From NCBI RefSeq assembly GCF_030012985.1, contig NZ_CP120233.1:3013501-3077500 (forward strand): a stretch of 64,000 nucleotides of DNA, read 5' to 3'. Positions 17,314 through 25,691 of this stretch are shown here, in pieces. This stretch comes from Microbulbifer sp. VAAF005 (GTDB lineage: Bacteria > Pseudomonadota > Gammaproteobacteria > Pseudomonadales > Cellvibrionaceae). The notes beneath the pieces were generated by a model that was given only the letters and a program-made list of their open reading frames with translations, was not told the origin of the DNA and made no database searches. The position numbers and the translations under genes were made by a program. The number at the start of each line of letters is the position of its first letter. Position 1 is the stretch's first letter.

Positions 17314-18997
17314 TTTCTTGATACCCGGCCTGTGCCTGTTGGCCTGCTTAGCATCACTCGTACTATTGCACCGCCGAGGTGCCAAGCCGTTCGACTATGG
17401 CCTGCAACTGGCGATTTGGTTGAGTGCCTGGATACTTTGGCAGCCGCCGGCAATCATTCCCGTCGAGCGCAATATCTCTATCGACAGCAAACAGCTGGCG
17501 AGCTCACAACCAATGAATCTCAATGGTGTGGAAAATATCTCTCTCAATGGGGAGCCACTCGGCCGCGACAAACTGCGGGACCTGGCACCGGTGCGTCTGG
17601 AGTTATCGAAGATCCAAGAGTCTGATGGCCGCTGGGAATTGGACTGGCAGCGGCAAATTACCTTGGGTGATTCTTTAAAGTTAAAGGTTCACAACAACCA
17701 GCCACTGACTGAAAACGTAAAAATTAGCCTGCTCAATCCCTACGGCCATATTGAAGACAGTCTTGAGCTGAAAGTGGGAGAAACAATTCAGGCACAACTC
17801 ACTGCCACTCCAAAACTCGCGGGCCCCCAGCTATACCTAGTACGGACGGAAAGCGAAACCGGCGAAACCCATACAGATCCTTTACCCATCCTGGTGCGAG
17901 AACCGCTCCAGCCCAAATTGTTACTGTGGCTGGCACGCCCCTCTTTTGAGACAGCCGCCCTCTCCCGCTGGCTGCGTCAATCCGGTGTAGCAGCACAAGT
18001 GATGACCCAGTTGGCACCTGAAATTAGTAGAAAAGAGACTCTCAATGGGCTTCCACTTACCGAGTCTGCGGATCTACTCACAAAGGAAAGTCCCTTCGAT
18101 TTAGTCATTCTCGATAGCAGTTTGTGGCCGCAACTCTCCTCTCAACAAAAACATCAGCTCAGCGAGCTGGCCACCACAAAGTCACTGTTATGGTTAGTCA
18201 GTGGCGATAGTTCTGAAGAGTTTCTCCAATACGCTGCAGCCCAATCCATGCCTCTGCAAAAGGGAGAAGATACCCGTTTACACTCCGGCTTTGGCTACCA
18301 AAAAGCGGACAATCCAGAGATTCCCCCACTGCGTAATCTTGGCTTCAAAGTCACACAGCTCGGCTCCTACGACTTTTTACTGGGCAATGGAGAATCCCCA
18401 CTTTTCTGGGGGCGTTCAACTGAGACACAACACCTGGGGTTTATCCTATTTAGTGACAACCATCGCTGGCTAACCAGTGGCTTTACTACTGAATTCGCCA
18501 GCCTATGGAAGTCCATTATTGATTACCAACTCAAGCATTTGGGTAGTCAGCAGCCAGTAATCCTCTCCAATGAGTTACCGCGTACACAAGAACGCATCAC
18601 CCTATGCAGCCCACTTTTTTCTGATCAGAGTCCATTCTTATCAGAGTTTCAAGATAGCTCCCGCTTTACCAAAGGAATCGCCGCAAGCAGAAGTTCCCAG
18701 GGGCAGTGCTACAGCTTCTGGCCCCAAAATTCAGGTTGGCACCAGCTTTGGACTGAATTGGAAGGGGAGTCGGTACTAGACTTCTATATCTTTGCCAAAG
18801 AGGACTGGCCTCTATGGCAGCAGTCCCTGAATGCCAGGGAAACCCAACTAATGGCTGCCGCACGTTTGGGGCCAGAAGCAAATAATCACGCAAACAGGGT
18901 TTTGTTGGGGCGCCAATGGCCGGCCCTTATATTGCTGTTACTAGTGTGTATAAGCTGGTGGCGGGAACGCAGGCTTTTGAATAGATCACGACCCTGA
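17306..18997 (+). CDS. Membrane protein, last gene of MoxR operon, 563 aa
   Basis: Unrecognised by name. Two short N-terminal membrane helices (about 5-22 and 31-48), a large periplasmic part, and a C-terminal helix (about 535-553, WPALILLLLVCISWW) before a basic tail. The middle (about 200-300) has alternating strands and helices reminiscent of a GATase1-like fold, as in other large BatA-operon proteins (LLLWLARPSFETAALSRWL, then FDLVILDSS). GTG start at 17306 within the previous stop region (8-bp overlap) implies translational coupling. Its 3' end overlaps the convergent lipocalin gene by 12 bp. Confidence 0.6.
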   Translation: MIDFLIPGLCLLACLASLVLLHRRGAKPFDYGLQLAIWLSAWILWQPPAIIPVERNISIDSKQLASSQPMNLNGVENISLNGEPLGRDKLRDLAPVRLELSKIQESDGRWELDWQRQITLGDSLKLKVHNNQPLTENVKISLLNPYGHIEDSLELKVGETIQAQLTATPKLAGPQLYLVRTESETGETHTDPLPILVREPLQPKLLLWLARPSFETAALSRWLRQSGVAAQVMTQLAPEISRKETLNGLPLTESADLLTKESPFDLVILDSSLWPQLSSQQKHQLSELATTKSLLWLVSGDSSEEFLQYAAAQSMPLQKGEDTRLHSGFGYQKADNPEIPPLRNLGFKVTQLGSYDFLLGNGESPLFWGRSTETQHLGFILFSDNHRWLTSGFTTEFASLWKSIIDYQLKHLGSQQPVILSNELPRTQERITLCSPLFSDQSPFLSEFQDSSRFTKGIAASRSSQGQCYSFWPQNSGWHQLWTELEGESVLDFYIFAKEDWPLWQQSLNARETQLMAAARLGPEANNHANRVLLGRQWPALILLLLVCISWWRERRLLNRSRP

Positions 18998-19549
18998 GGG
19001 CTTCGCCGTAGGTTTATTTCCCGGCTTAGCCTCTTGCTTGGGAAATATCATCTGGTCGACGGGATACCCCAAAGCTTTGGCCTTCTGTAAAAACTGCTCC
19101 AACACATCCTTGGGCATGGTTGGGGTGCGGGACAATATCCACAGATAGGATTTATCGTAGCCAGATACCATCGCGTATTGGTAGTCATCCGATAGAGCAA
19201 TCACGATATAGGATGAGTAAAAGGGGCCAAGAAAAGAGACTTTCAAATGGCCCACATTTTTCGGGCCGACAAACTCGGCCCTCCCCTCCGCCATTTGCCA
19301 GGCATCGCGCACTTTTGAATAGCCGGTATTGATCACCGCGACAGAACCATCATGGTTGAGACTGTAGTCGGCAGTTACCTGGGTCAGGCCGCGCTCGAAT
19401 GAGTGATCCAATCGAGCAATCTCATACCAGTGACCTAAATATCGCTGTAGCTGGAAGTTTTGGACAGGCTCAACCCCCTCCGGCACCCGTGTACAGGCAC
19501 CCAGCCAGAAAAAGGAAAGCAGTAATACACCCAGTGAAAACAGCTTCAT
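18986..19549 (-). CDS. blc: Outer-membrane lipocalin (Blc-like lipoprotein), 187 aa
   Basis: Bacterial lipocalin that binds fatty acids or lysophospholipids at the outer membrane. The lipobox WLGAC places the lipid-modified Cys at residue 19. The lipocalin motif is present as YLGHWYEIARLDHSFERGL, followed by VTADYSL, the strand block GPFYSSYIVIAL and the closing DKSYLWILSRTPTM. The length matches Blc (about 177 aa) plus a short Pro/Lys-rich tail (KPGNKPTAKPSGS) that could be a linker. Convergent with the MoxR operon. Confidence 0.92.
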   Translation of the reverse strand: MKLFSLGVLLLSFFWLGACTRVPEGVEPVQNFQLQRYLGHWYEIARLDHSFERGLTQVTADYSLNHDGSVAVINTGYSKVRDAWQMAEGRAEFVGPKNVGHLKVSFLGPFYSSYIVIALSDDYQYAMVSGYDKSYLWILSRTPTMPKDVLEQFLQKAKALGYPVDQMIFPKQEAKPGNKPTAKPSGS

Positions 19550-19642
19550 CTAGCCACTCCTAGCAAGCTCCCCCTCAAGTCAGAATAGAAGGCAGGGGTT
19601 TCACAAGATCAGGATAGTTTCGGGAATCTGTATTTCACCCAT

Positions 19643-19671
19643 AAAAAAACCACCGCGAGGGTGGTTTTTTT
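19643..19671. terminator. Bidirectional terminator downstream of fpr
   Basis: Stem ACCACC/GGTGGT with a 5-nt loop, flanked by A7 on one side and T7 on the other. On the minus strand it follows the fpr stop by 20 nt. Confidence 0.88.
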
Positions 19672-19689
19672 ATCGCTGGACTGACCAAC

Positions 19690-20466
19690 TTATTTTTCGA
19701 CGAAAGCGCGCTCAATCACATACTCGTGAGGTACACCTGCGCGGGTCTCCTTGAATCCCCAGTCATCGAGGATATTGGTGAGATCCTTCAGCATTGCCGG
19801 GCTGCCGCACAGCATAAAGCGATCTTCCTCAACACTCGGCTTGGGCACACCCAGATCGGTGAAAAGCTTTCCGGACAACATGAGATCAGTCAGGCGGCCA
19901 GTATTGCGATAGGGCTCACGGGTCACGGTTGGGTAGTAGAGCAGTTGCTCGCGTACCATCTCGCCAAAGTACTCGTGTTCCGGCAGTTCGTTCTCGATCT
20001 GCTCCTGGTAAGCCAGCTCAGAAACATAGCGAACACCGTGAGTAAGGATTACCTGGTCAAAACGCTCGTAGACCGTGGGATCTTTGATGATGCTCATGAA
20101 AGGTGCCAAGCCAGTACCCGTGGACAGCAACCAAAGGCGCTTGCCCGGCAGCAGGTGATCCGCCACCAGAGTACCAGTGGGTTTTTGGCTCACGTAGATC
20201 TCATCGCCCGGCACAATCTTCTGCAGGCGGGAGGTCAGGGGGCCATCGGGAACCTTGATACTGAAGAATTCCAACTCGTCTTCGTAGTTGGCACTGGCAA
20301 TAGAGTAGGCGCGCAGCAGTGGACGGCCATTGTCCTGCTGCAAACCGATCATCGTGAAATGTCCGTTCTCAAAGCGAAAACCCGAATCCCGGGTGGTCTT
20401 GAAGCTAAACAGTGTGTCGTTCCAGTGATGGACTTCCAACACCTTCTCTATATTCAATTTGGACAT
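19690..20466 (-). CDS. fpr: Ferredoxin-NADP+ reductase, 258 aa
   Basis: Flavoenzyme transferring electrons between NADPH and ferredoxin/flavodoxin in oxidative stress and Fe-S metabolism. FAD-binding strand RAYSIASANYEDELEFF, the loop GDEIYVSQKPTGTL, the NADP-binding LWLLSTGTGLAPFMSII, and the C-terminal FMLCGSPAMLKDL are all family hallmarks. The C terminus ends VIERAFVEK, typical of the Pseudomonas-type enzyme (258 aa). I start it at the ATG at 20466 (MSKLNIEKVLEV) rather than a longer frame reaching 20535, which adds residues with no family counterpart. Divergent from a finR-like regulator, as in Pseudomonas. Confidence 0.94.
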   Translation of the reverse strand: MSKLNIEKVLEVHHWNDTLFSFKTTRDSGFRFENGHFTMIGLQQDNGRPLLRAYSIASANYEDELEFFSIKVPDGPLTSRLQKIVPGDEIYVSQKPTGTLVADHLLPGKRLWLLSTGTGLAPFMSIIKDPTVYERFDQVILTHGVRYVSELAYQEQIENELPEHEYFGEMVREQLLYYPTVTREPYRNTGRLTDLMLSGKLFTDLGVPKPSVEEDRFMLCGSPAMLKDLTNILDDWGFKETRAGVPHEYVIERAFVEK

Positions 20467-20590
20467 AAACTTAAAACCGGTTATTCCACGAGTCTCTTGA
20501 TAGTTGAATTTTAGCCCTAGAAGATCTATTGGCAAAGTGGGATATTTCGATATTCCTTATCTATTTTAACGATCAACTGGAGATATCCCC

Positions 20591-21472
20591 TTGCGCTACA
20601 CGCTCCGCCAGTTAGAGGTGTTCCTTGCCTGTGCCCATCACGAGAATGTCAGTCGTGCTGCGGAGAGCCTGAGTATGTCCCAGTCCGCAGCCTCCACAGC
20701 GCTGAAAGAGTTTGAGCAGCAGTTTGAGTTGCGCCTGTTCGAGCGCACCGGTAAGCGATTGCGTCTCAATGAACTGGGACGGCAATTGTGGCCAAGGGCG
20801 GAAGAACTCCTGGAGCGAGCCCAGGAACTTGAGCAGACACTGGCCACTCACCGGGAACTGGGAAGCCTGAAGATCGGAGCCACCCTGACCATTGGCAACT
20901 ACCTGACTGCCAGCGTGATGGCTCGTTATATGGAAGAGCAGCCCGGTACTCAAGTACAACTGGAAGTTGCCAATACCGCAGCGATTGCCGAGAGGGTGCT
21001 CAATTTTGAATTGGACCTGGGATTAATTGAAGGAGAGATCAATCACCCGGATCTGGAAATCATCCCCTGGCGCCATGATGAGCTGGTTGTTTTCTGTGCA
21101 CCAAATCACCCTTTGGCAGGCCGCAGGCGCCTCGCCGATAAAGACCTGATCGGTGCGACCTGGATCACCCGGGAATCGGGCTCTGGAACGCGACAGACTT
21201 TTGAGAGAGCCATGGCAGGGCTATTGCCACAACTACATATCCTATTGGAATTGCAACATACAGAAGCGATCAAGCGAGCCGTAGAAGCGGGGCTAGGTAT
21301 CAGCTGCCTTTCCCGTGTTTCATTAACTGATGCTTTAAAGCGCGGCTCGCTTATTGAGCTACCCGTACCACATAGAGACTTTCATCGAGAGTTCTATTTT
21401 GTCCTGCATCGACAAAAATACAGAAGCGCCGGAATTAAGCGATGGATGGAATTATGTGACTCAGCAGGATAA
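20591..21472 (+). CDS. finR: LysR-family regulator, FinR-like, 293 aa
   Basis: Transcription activator with an N-terminal winged helix (LRQLEVFLACAHHENVSRAAESLSMSQ) and a C-terminal co-inducer-binding domain. TTG start at 20591 with GGAG 10 nt upstream. Divergent and 124 bp from fpr: in Pseudomonas, FinR activates fpr-1 under superoxide and osmotic stress, so that target is likely here too. Sequence also resembles the CysB-like/YeiE branch, hence the name is given by context. Confidence 0.85.
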   Translation: MRYTLRQLEVFLACAHHENVSRAAESLSMSQSAASTALKEFEQQFELRLFERTGKRLRLNELGRQLWPRAEELLERAQELEQTLATHRELGSLKIGATLTIGNYLTASVMARYMEEQPGTQVQLEVANTAAIAERVLNFELDLGLIEGEINHPDLEIIPWRHDELVVFCAPNHPLAGRRRLADKDLIGATWITRESGSGTRQTFERAMAGLLPQLHILLELQHTEAIKRAVEAGLGISCLSRVSLTDALKRGSLIELPVPHRDFHREFYFVLHRQKYRSAGIKRWMELCDSAG

Positions 21473-21746
21473 AAAAAGATTAATTATTTGAGAAAATTTG
21501 TATTTAAATCATAGAGTTATCTAGCTTGCTTAAAATCAGTAGAATTACACCATTTCAGCCTATAAGCCATATGGGCTAACCCTGAATTTTGCATATGAAG
21601 AGTTCTCATCCATGTCCATCATCAATTCAAGATCTACTACCCATCTATTTATTTTGGTAAATTACGCAACCTAAGACGACCTCCCCAACTTATAGTTTTA
21701 TCTATGATTATTTAAGTGGTCTGCTCCTTACTTACAAAGAGATTAT

Positions 21747-22238
21747 ATGAAGATTAAAGGAATTTTATTGTTTGGTGCTGTTTTCAGCCTCTCACTACCC
21801 GCTTACGGAAATGGCCTGATTTCCATCAATAAAAAAGCCGAATATCACGACGAAGAATTAATTGCATCCAATATAGTTAAAGAGTGTAATAACCTTGGTT
21901 ATCAATTTTCTAGCTCAGCCAAGAAATTTCTTGGTAAGCATGGATTTGCCAGTTCACTAGACCCAGAGTTGGATATTCAATCAGAGGGATACAGTCTTAA
22001 ATTAACAATTCTCAATGCATATAGCGGAAGATATATTTCAGGTAGCCATCAAAAATCAGTCTCAATTGAGGCTGAACTCTACAAAAACGGCGACTTGATA
22101 GATACTCTCAAGACCACCAGAAATTCAAGTGGAGGTTTATTTTATAAATTCAAAAGCTCCTGCAGTGTTCTCGAACGTTGTGTTCACACCCTTGGTAATG
22201 ACGTAGCCAAGTGGATCTCTAGAAACCATAAAATTTAG
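21747..22238 (+). CDS. Hypothetical secreted protein, 163 aa
   Basis: Not recognised. A clear Sec signal peptide (MKIKGILLFGAVFSLSLPAYGNG, cleavage near AYG) precedes a mature part of about 140 residues with four cysteines (in VKECNN, KSSCSVLERCVHTLG), so disulfide bonding is likely. Markedly AT-rich compared with its neighbours, which with the next gene suggests recent acquisition. Spaced 23 bp from the lipoprotein gene and probably co-transcribed. Confidence 0.7.
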   Translation: MKIKGILLFGAVFSLSLPAYGNGLISINKKAEYHDEELIASNIVKECNNLGYQFSSSAKKFLGKHGFASSLDPELDIQSEGYSLKLTILNAYSGRYISGSHQKSVSIEAELYKNGDLIDTLKTTRNSSGGLFYKFKSSCSVLERCVHTLGNDVAKWISRNHKI

Positions 22239-22261
22239 CTTCACCCCAATAAGGAAATTTC

Positions 22262-22660
22262 ATGAATTATATTATTAAATCTATATCTATTGCAGCCTTT
22301 GCATTAATAGTATCTGGCTGTACAAGTAATCCGGTTATGAATATTGAAAGTAGACTAATTCCCGATCGTCTTGACGGATCAGCTCAAACTCAAGATTCAA
22401 TTAAAACATCAATTATTGCAGGGTGTATCGCGAGAAACTGGACTTGTCAACAAGTTGCTCCTGGGAAAATATTAGCCACCATTAACGTTCGCAAGCATCA
22501 TGCTGAAGCAGATATTATATATAACCTTAATAGTTATAGTATCACCTATAAAGACAGCGATATGCTTGACTATAGTGAAAAATATTACACCATTCACAGA
22601 AACTACAATCGCTGGGTTAGAAATTTGAATGACGCAATTATAAAAGAACTGTCCATTTGA
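22262..22660 (+). CDS. Small lipoprotein of unknown function, 132 aa
   Basis: Lipobox LIVSGC (Cys at residue 20). The mature part carries AGCIARNWTCQ and a closing motif YSEKYYTIHRNYNRWVRNLNDAI, a pattern I recognise from small gammaproteobacterial lipoproteins of unknown function (Y..NSYSI.Y.DS, IH.NYN.W). AT-rich like its upstream neighbour. No enzymatic motif. Confidence 0.75.
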   Translation: MNYIIKSISIAAFALIVSGCTSNPVMNIESRLIPDRLDGSAQTQDSIKTSIIAGCIARNWTCQQVAPGKILATINVRKHHAEADIIYNLNSYSITYKDSDMLDYSEKYYTIHRNYNRWVRNLNDAIIKELSI

Positions 22661-22671
22661 TAGTTTTTATA

Positions 22672-22697
22672 TCCCCAGTAGCTGTGACTACTGGGGA
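22672..22697. terminator. Palindromic hairpin between convergent genes
   Basis: Ten-bp stem TCCCCAGTAG/CTACTGGGGA with loop CTGTGA, between the lipoprotein and the PagL-like gene. Short A/T tracts only, so weak intrinsic termination in either direction. Confidence 0.6.
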
Positions 22698-22714
22698 GCT
22701 ATCTTAACTGAAAA

Positions 22715-23248
22715 TCAGATTTTCATGCCCAAATTAATAACAAACGGAACATCTATTCCATCATTGTCACTGAACAGGTTGGCGTTGGAGAAGTGTTTCC
22801 AGGAAACCATTAGCACCAGATCTTCTTTCCCTCTCCAGTTAATTCGCGCAGCATATCCAACCTGTGCCTGGAAAGAAAAGTTATTATCCTGACGACGGTT
22901 TCCCAATTGGTTGCTGGAAATATAGCTAGGACCCAACGCTCTAACAAAGAAATAAGGTTGCCCCCAACTTCTTTGCCTGGGATATAGATTTAATTGAGGA
23001 TAGATGGAAAACGCTCTTATACGTTTATTTTCATCAGCATCAGTAGTTAGCTCAGTATAGCTAACACCTATATCAATATGCTGACGGTAACTCTTTTTAA
23101 ATGTTTTAAAGGAGTAATCTATCCCGTAGGTTTTATTATTCTGACTTGAATCAGGTTGCGGGCCACCGCCAAAACTCACTAAGAGTTCATCAGCAGTAAC
23201 TGGCTGAGCCAAAAGAATTGTCGAAACTACAGCCAGTACCCACTTCAT
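22715..23248 (-). CDS. pagL: PagL-like lipid A 3-O-deacylase, 177 aa
   Basis: Outer-membrane beta-barrel acyl hydrolase that removes the 3-position acyl chain of lipid A. Signal peptide 1-19 (VTA-DE). The PagL active-site stretch is HFSNAN: His152 and Ser154 fit the known His/Ser pair, and Asp166, 14 residues after the His, stands where PagL has its Glu. Alternating hydrophobic strands and the C-terminal VPFVINLGMKI ending suit an outer-membrane barrel. It lies 36 nt downstream of the last APE gene (apeO) on the same strand and probably belongs to that operon. Confidence 0.75.
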   Translation of the reverse strand: MKWVLAVVSTILLAQPVTADELLVSFGGGPQPDSSQNNKTYGIDYSFKTFKKSYRQHIDIGVSYTELTTDADENKRIRAFSIYPQLNLYPRQRSWGQPYFFVRALGPSYISSNQLGNRRQDNNFSFQAQVGYAARINWRGKEDLVLMVSWKHFSNANLFSDNDGIDVPFVINLGMKI

Positions 23249-23284
23249 ATGCTATCCCTAGATTAAAGCTCTCTGAGAGGAAAA

Positions 23285-24511
23285 TTAAATACGTCTTTTA
23301 AATATTAAAGACGTATTGATTCCGCCAAAGGCAAAATTATTACTCATCACATACTCAGTATCGATGTGCTTTCCACTGCCTTGGATATAATCCAACTCCG
23401 CACAGTCAGAATCAACCTCTGCCAAATTAATCGTGGGATGGAACCAACCGTTACGCATCATCTGAATGCTTGCCCAAGCCTCCAATGCGCCACAGGCACC
23501 CAGCGTATGACCGGTATAGCTCTTAAGTGAGCTTATGGGTACTGCACGCCCAAATGCATTACGGGTTGCGTGGCTTTCTGCAATATCACCTCGATCTGTA
23601 GCTGTGCCATGCGCACTGACATAACCTATTTCGCTAGTCTCTACCCCAGCCTGTGCTATTGCCTGCTGCAATGCCACCTGCATAGTTGCCGATTGAGGTT
23701 GGGTGACGTGGCTGCCATCAGAGTTGGTTCCAAACCCTGCGACCTCTGCATAAACCCTGGCTCCACGGGCAATCGCGTGTTCATATTCTTCCAAGATAAG
23801 TGTACCGGCGCCCTCGCCGATAACTAATCCATCCCGGTTGCGATCGAAGGGACGTGGAGACAATTCAGGGGTATCGTTCTTTGTTGAAGTCGCATATAAG
23901 GTGTCAAAGACCGCAGCCTCGGTTGCACACAGCTCCTCTGCACCACCGGCCACCATAATGGTTTGGCTACCATTGCGAATTGCCTCATAGGCATACCCAA
24001 TCCCCTGGCTTCCAGAGGTACAAGCGGAGCTTGTGGTATAAACCCGTCCACACAAGCCGAAAAATACCCCGATATTGACCGCCGCCGTATGGGACATCAT
24101 TTTTATATAACTGGTCGCATTAAGGCCGTCGGTGCGGTGATTTATCAACATATTGCCGAAATCAGCCACTGCTGACGGAGTGCCTGCTGACGAGCCATAG
24201 GAGACTCCGACAGCACCACTTTTGAGAATGGGGTCATCCAACAATCCCGCATCCTCAAGCGCAATTTCACTGGCGCGAACCGCCATTAATGAAACGCGCC
24301 CCATGCTACGCACACGTTTACGGTTGTAGTGAGCCGGTTTTTCGAAATCCTTTACCGGCGCGCCCAGTCGGGTTTCAAGCCCCTCATACTTATCCCAGTC
24401 TTCCATGTAGGAAATGCCTGAAAGACCGCTCTGTAAAGCCTGACTAACCGAGTCCCAACCCTGGCCGATAGGGGATATTCCGGCCATTCCTGTAACAACC
24501 ACGCGCTTCAT
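23285..24511 (-). CDS. apeO: APE beta-ketoacyl-ACP synthase, 408 aa
   Basis: Condensing enzyme of aryl polyene chain extension. FabF-type thiolase fold with the catalytic Cys in SSACTSGSQG, the histidines in AHGTATDRGD and SYTGHTLGACG, and the glycine-rich NNFAFGGINTSL. Full length. In the APE systems studied (Xenorhabdus, E. coli CFT073) ApeO with ApeC forms the ketosynthase/chain-length-factor pair that elongates the ACP-bound aryl chain with malonyl units. Its 5' end overlaps the apeQ stop by 1 bp. The ape symbols are given by similarity of gene content and order. Confidence 0.85.
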   Translation of the reverse strand: MKRVVVTGMAGISPIGQGWDSVSQALQSGLSGISYMEDWDKYEGLETRLGAPVKDFEKPAHYNRKRVRSMGRVSLMAVRASEIALEDAGLLDDPILKSGAVGVSYGSSAGTPSAVADFGNMLINHRTDGLNATSYIKMMSHTAAVNIGVFFGLCGRVYTTSSACTSGSQGIGYAYEAIRNGSQTIMVAGGAEELCATEAAVFDTLYATSTKNDTPELSPRPFDRNRDGLVIGEGAGTLILEEYEHAIARGARVYAEVAGFGTNSDGSHVTQPQSATMQVALQQAIAQAGVETSEIGYVSAHGTATDRGDIAESHATRNAFGRAVPISSLKSYTGHTLGACGALEAWASIQMMRNGWFHPTINLAEVDSDCAELDYIQGSGKHIDTEYVMSNNFAFGGINTSLIFKRRI

Positions 24512-25239
24512 TAGCAGAGACCACCATTTACTGAGATAACTTGACGGGTGATGTAAGCAGCACGTTCGTGCATCAGGAACGCTACAGTTGCCGCCACTTC
24601 TTCTGGTTTACCCATTCTGCGGGCAGGCACCATTTTTAAAATTTCTTCAACGGGCAAGTCTTCATCCAACATATCGGTGTCAATGAGGCCCGGAGCAACA
24701 CAATTCACGGTAATCTTTCGCTTGGCTAACTCCAACGCCAATGCCTTACTCGCACCGATCAAACCCGCTTTGGATGCGGAGTAATTTACCTGGCCGCGAT
24801 TTCCAGCAATGCCGGATACAGAAGTCATCACGACAATACGGCCGGGCGCACGGCGCCTGACCATAGGCATGGTTAAGGGGTGTAAAACATTGTAAAAACC
24901 ATCCAGATTGGTGTGTACAACAGAATCCCAATCTTCAGCAGGCATCGCAGGGAAAGCATTGTCGGCAGTAACACCAGCATTGCACACAATGCCGTAGTAA
25001 CAGCCATTACTCTCGACATCTTCCAATAAGACATCCCGTGCTTGCTCCCGGTCGGCAATATCAAACTGCAAAATTCTGCTTTTTCGCCCTAACTTAGCAA
25101 TCTCTTCTGCTGTTTCCTCTGCTTGATCACGGCGGCTGCGGCAATGTAAAACAATATCGTAGCCATCTTCAGCTAACTGAAGTGCAATCGCCCGGCCAAT
25201 ACCACGACTGGAACCGGTAACTAAAACCCACTCTGACAT
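24511..25239 (-). CDS. apeQ: APE 3-oxoacyl-ACP reductase, 242 aa
   Basis: Short-chain dehydrogenase of the FabG type that reduces the beta-keto group of the growing chain with NADPH. TGSSRGIG Rossmann motif near residue 9, NNAG-equivalent CNAGVTADNAF, catalytic Ser in TSVSGIAGNRGQ and YSASK for Tyr/Lys. Directly abuts the dehydratase gene and overlaps apeO by one base, so the ketoreduction, dehydration and condensation genes are translationally linked. Confidence 0.88.
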   Translation of the reverse strand: MSEWVLVTGSSRGIGRAIALQLAEDGYDIVLHCRSRRDQAEETAEEIAKLGRKSRILQFDIADREQARDVLLEDVESNGCYYGIVCNAGVTADNAFPAMPAEDWDSVVHTNLDGFYNVLHPLTMPMVRRRAPGRIVVMTSVSGIAGNRGQVNYSASKAGLIGASKALALELAKRKITVNCVAPGLIDTDMLDEDLPVEEILKMVPARRMGKPEEVAATVAFLMHERAAYITRQVISVNGGLC

Positions 25240-25686
25240 TTAGTTTCTTTCCTTCAAATACTGTTCTACGTTATCCGGCTGATAAACATTAAGCCGTGCG
25301 CTCTGCTCGATAGATGAGCCGGTTATCACACACTCAAATGTCGCCATGCCATTTTCAGCCTGGAGAATGCGCTGGACATCAATTGTTAATTCTTCACCGC
25401 AGCGATAACTCTCGATATTTGACAGGAACTTGCGAGTACCCAGTAAAAAACCCAGGCGAACGTCTTTACCCTGTTCTTTTGCATGATATCCGGAGAAAGC
25501 TGCGATGGATTGGGCCATATATTCAATACCCACGTAAGCGGGAACACGACCGTTGCGGGAAAATATTCCATCATCACGAACTCGCAACTTTGCCTGTAGC
25601 TGCTCCTCGCCTACAGAGATCACTGCATCGAGGAGTGACATATTTCCACTGTGTGGAACCAGTTCTTCAGCAGTATATTTGTGCAT
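25240..25686 (-). CDS. apeP: APE 3-hydroxyacyl-ACP dehydratase, 148 aa
   Basis: Hot-dog dehydratase that introduces the trans double bonds of the polyene together with the ApeI domain. The central helix PAYVGIEYMAQSIAAFSGYHA and LGFLLGTRKF are typical of ApeP (FabA/FabZ-like). The opening ELVPHSGNMSLLDAV carries the conserved His. Length typical of the family. Ends at the apeQ start with no gap. Confidence 0.85.
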   Translation of the reverse strand: MHKYTAEELVPHSGNMSLLDAVISVGEEQLQAKLRVRDDGIFSRNGRVPAYVGIEYMAQSIAAFSGYHAKEQGKDVRLGFLLGTRKFLSNIESYRCGEELTIDVQRILQAENGMATFECVITGSSIEQSARLNVYQPDNVEQYLKERN

Positions 25687-25691
25687 CTATT

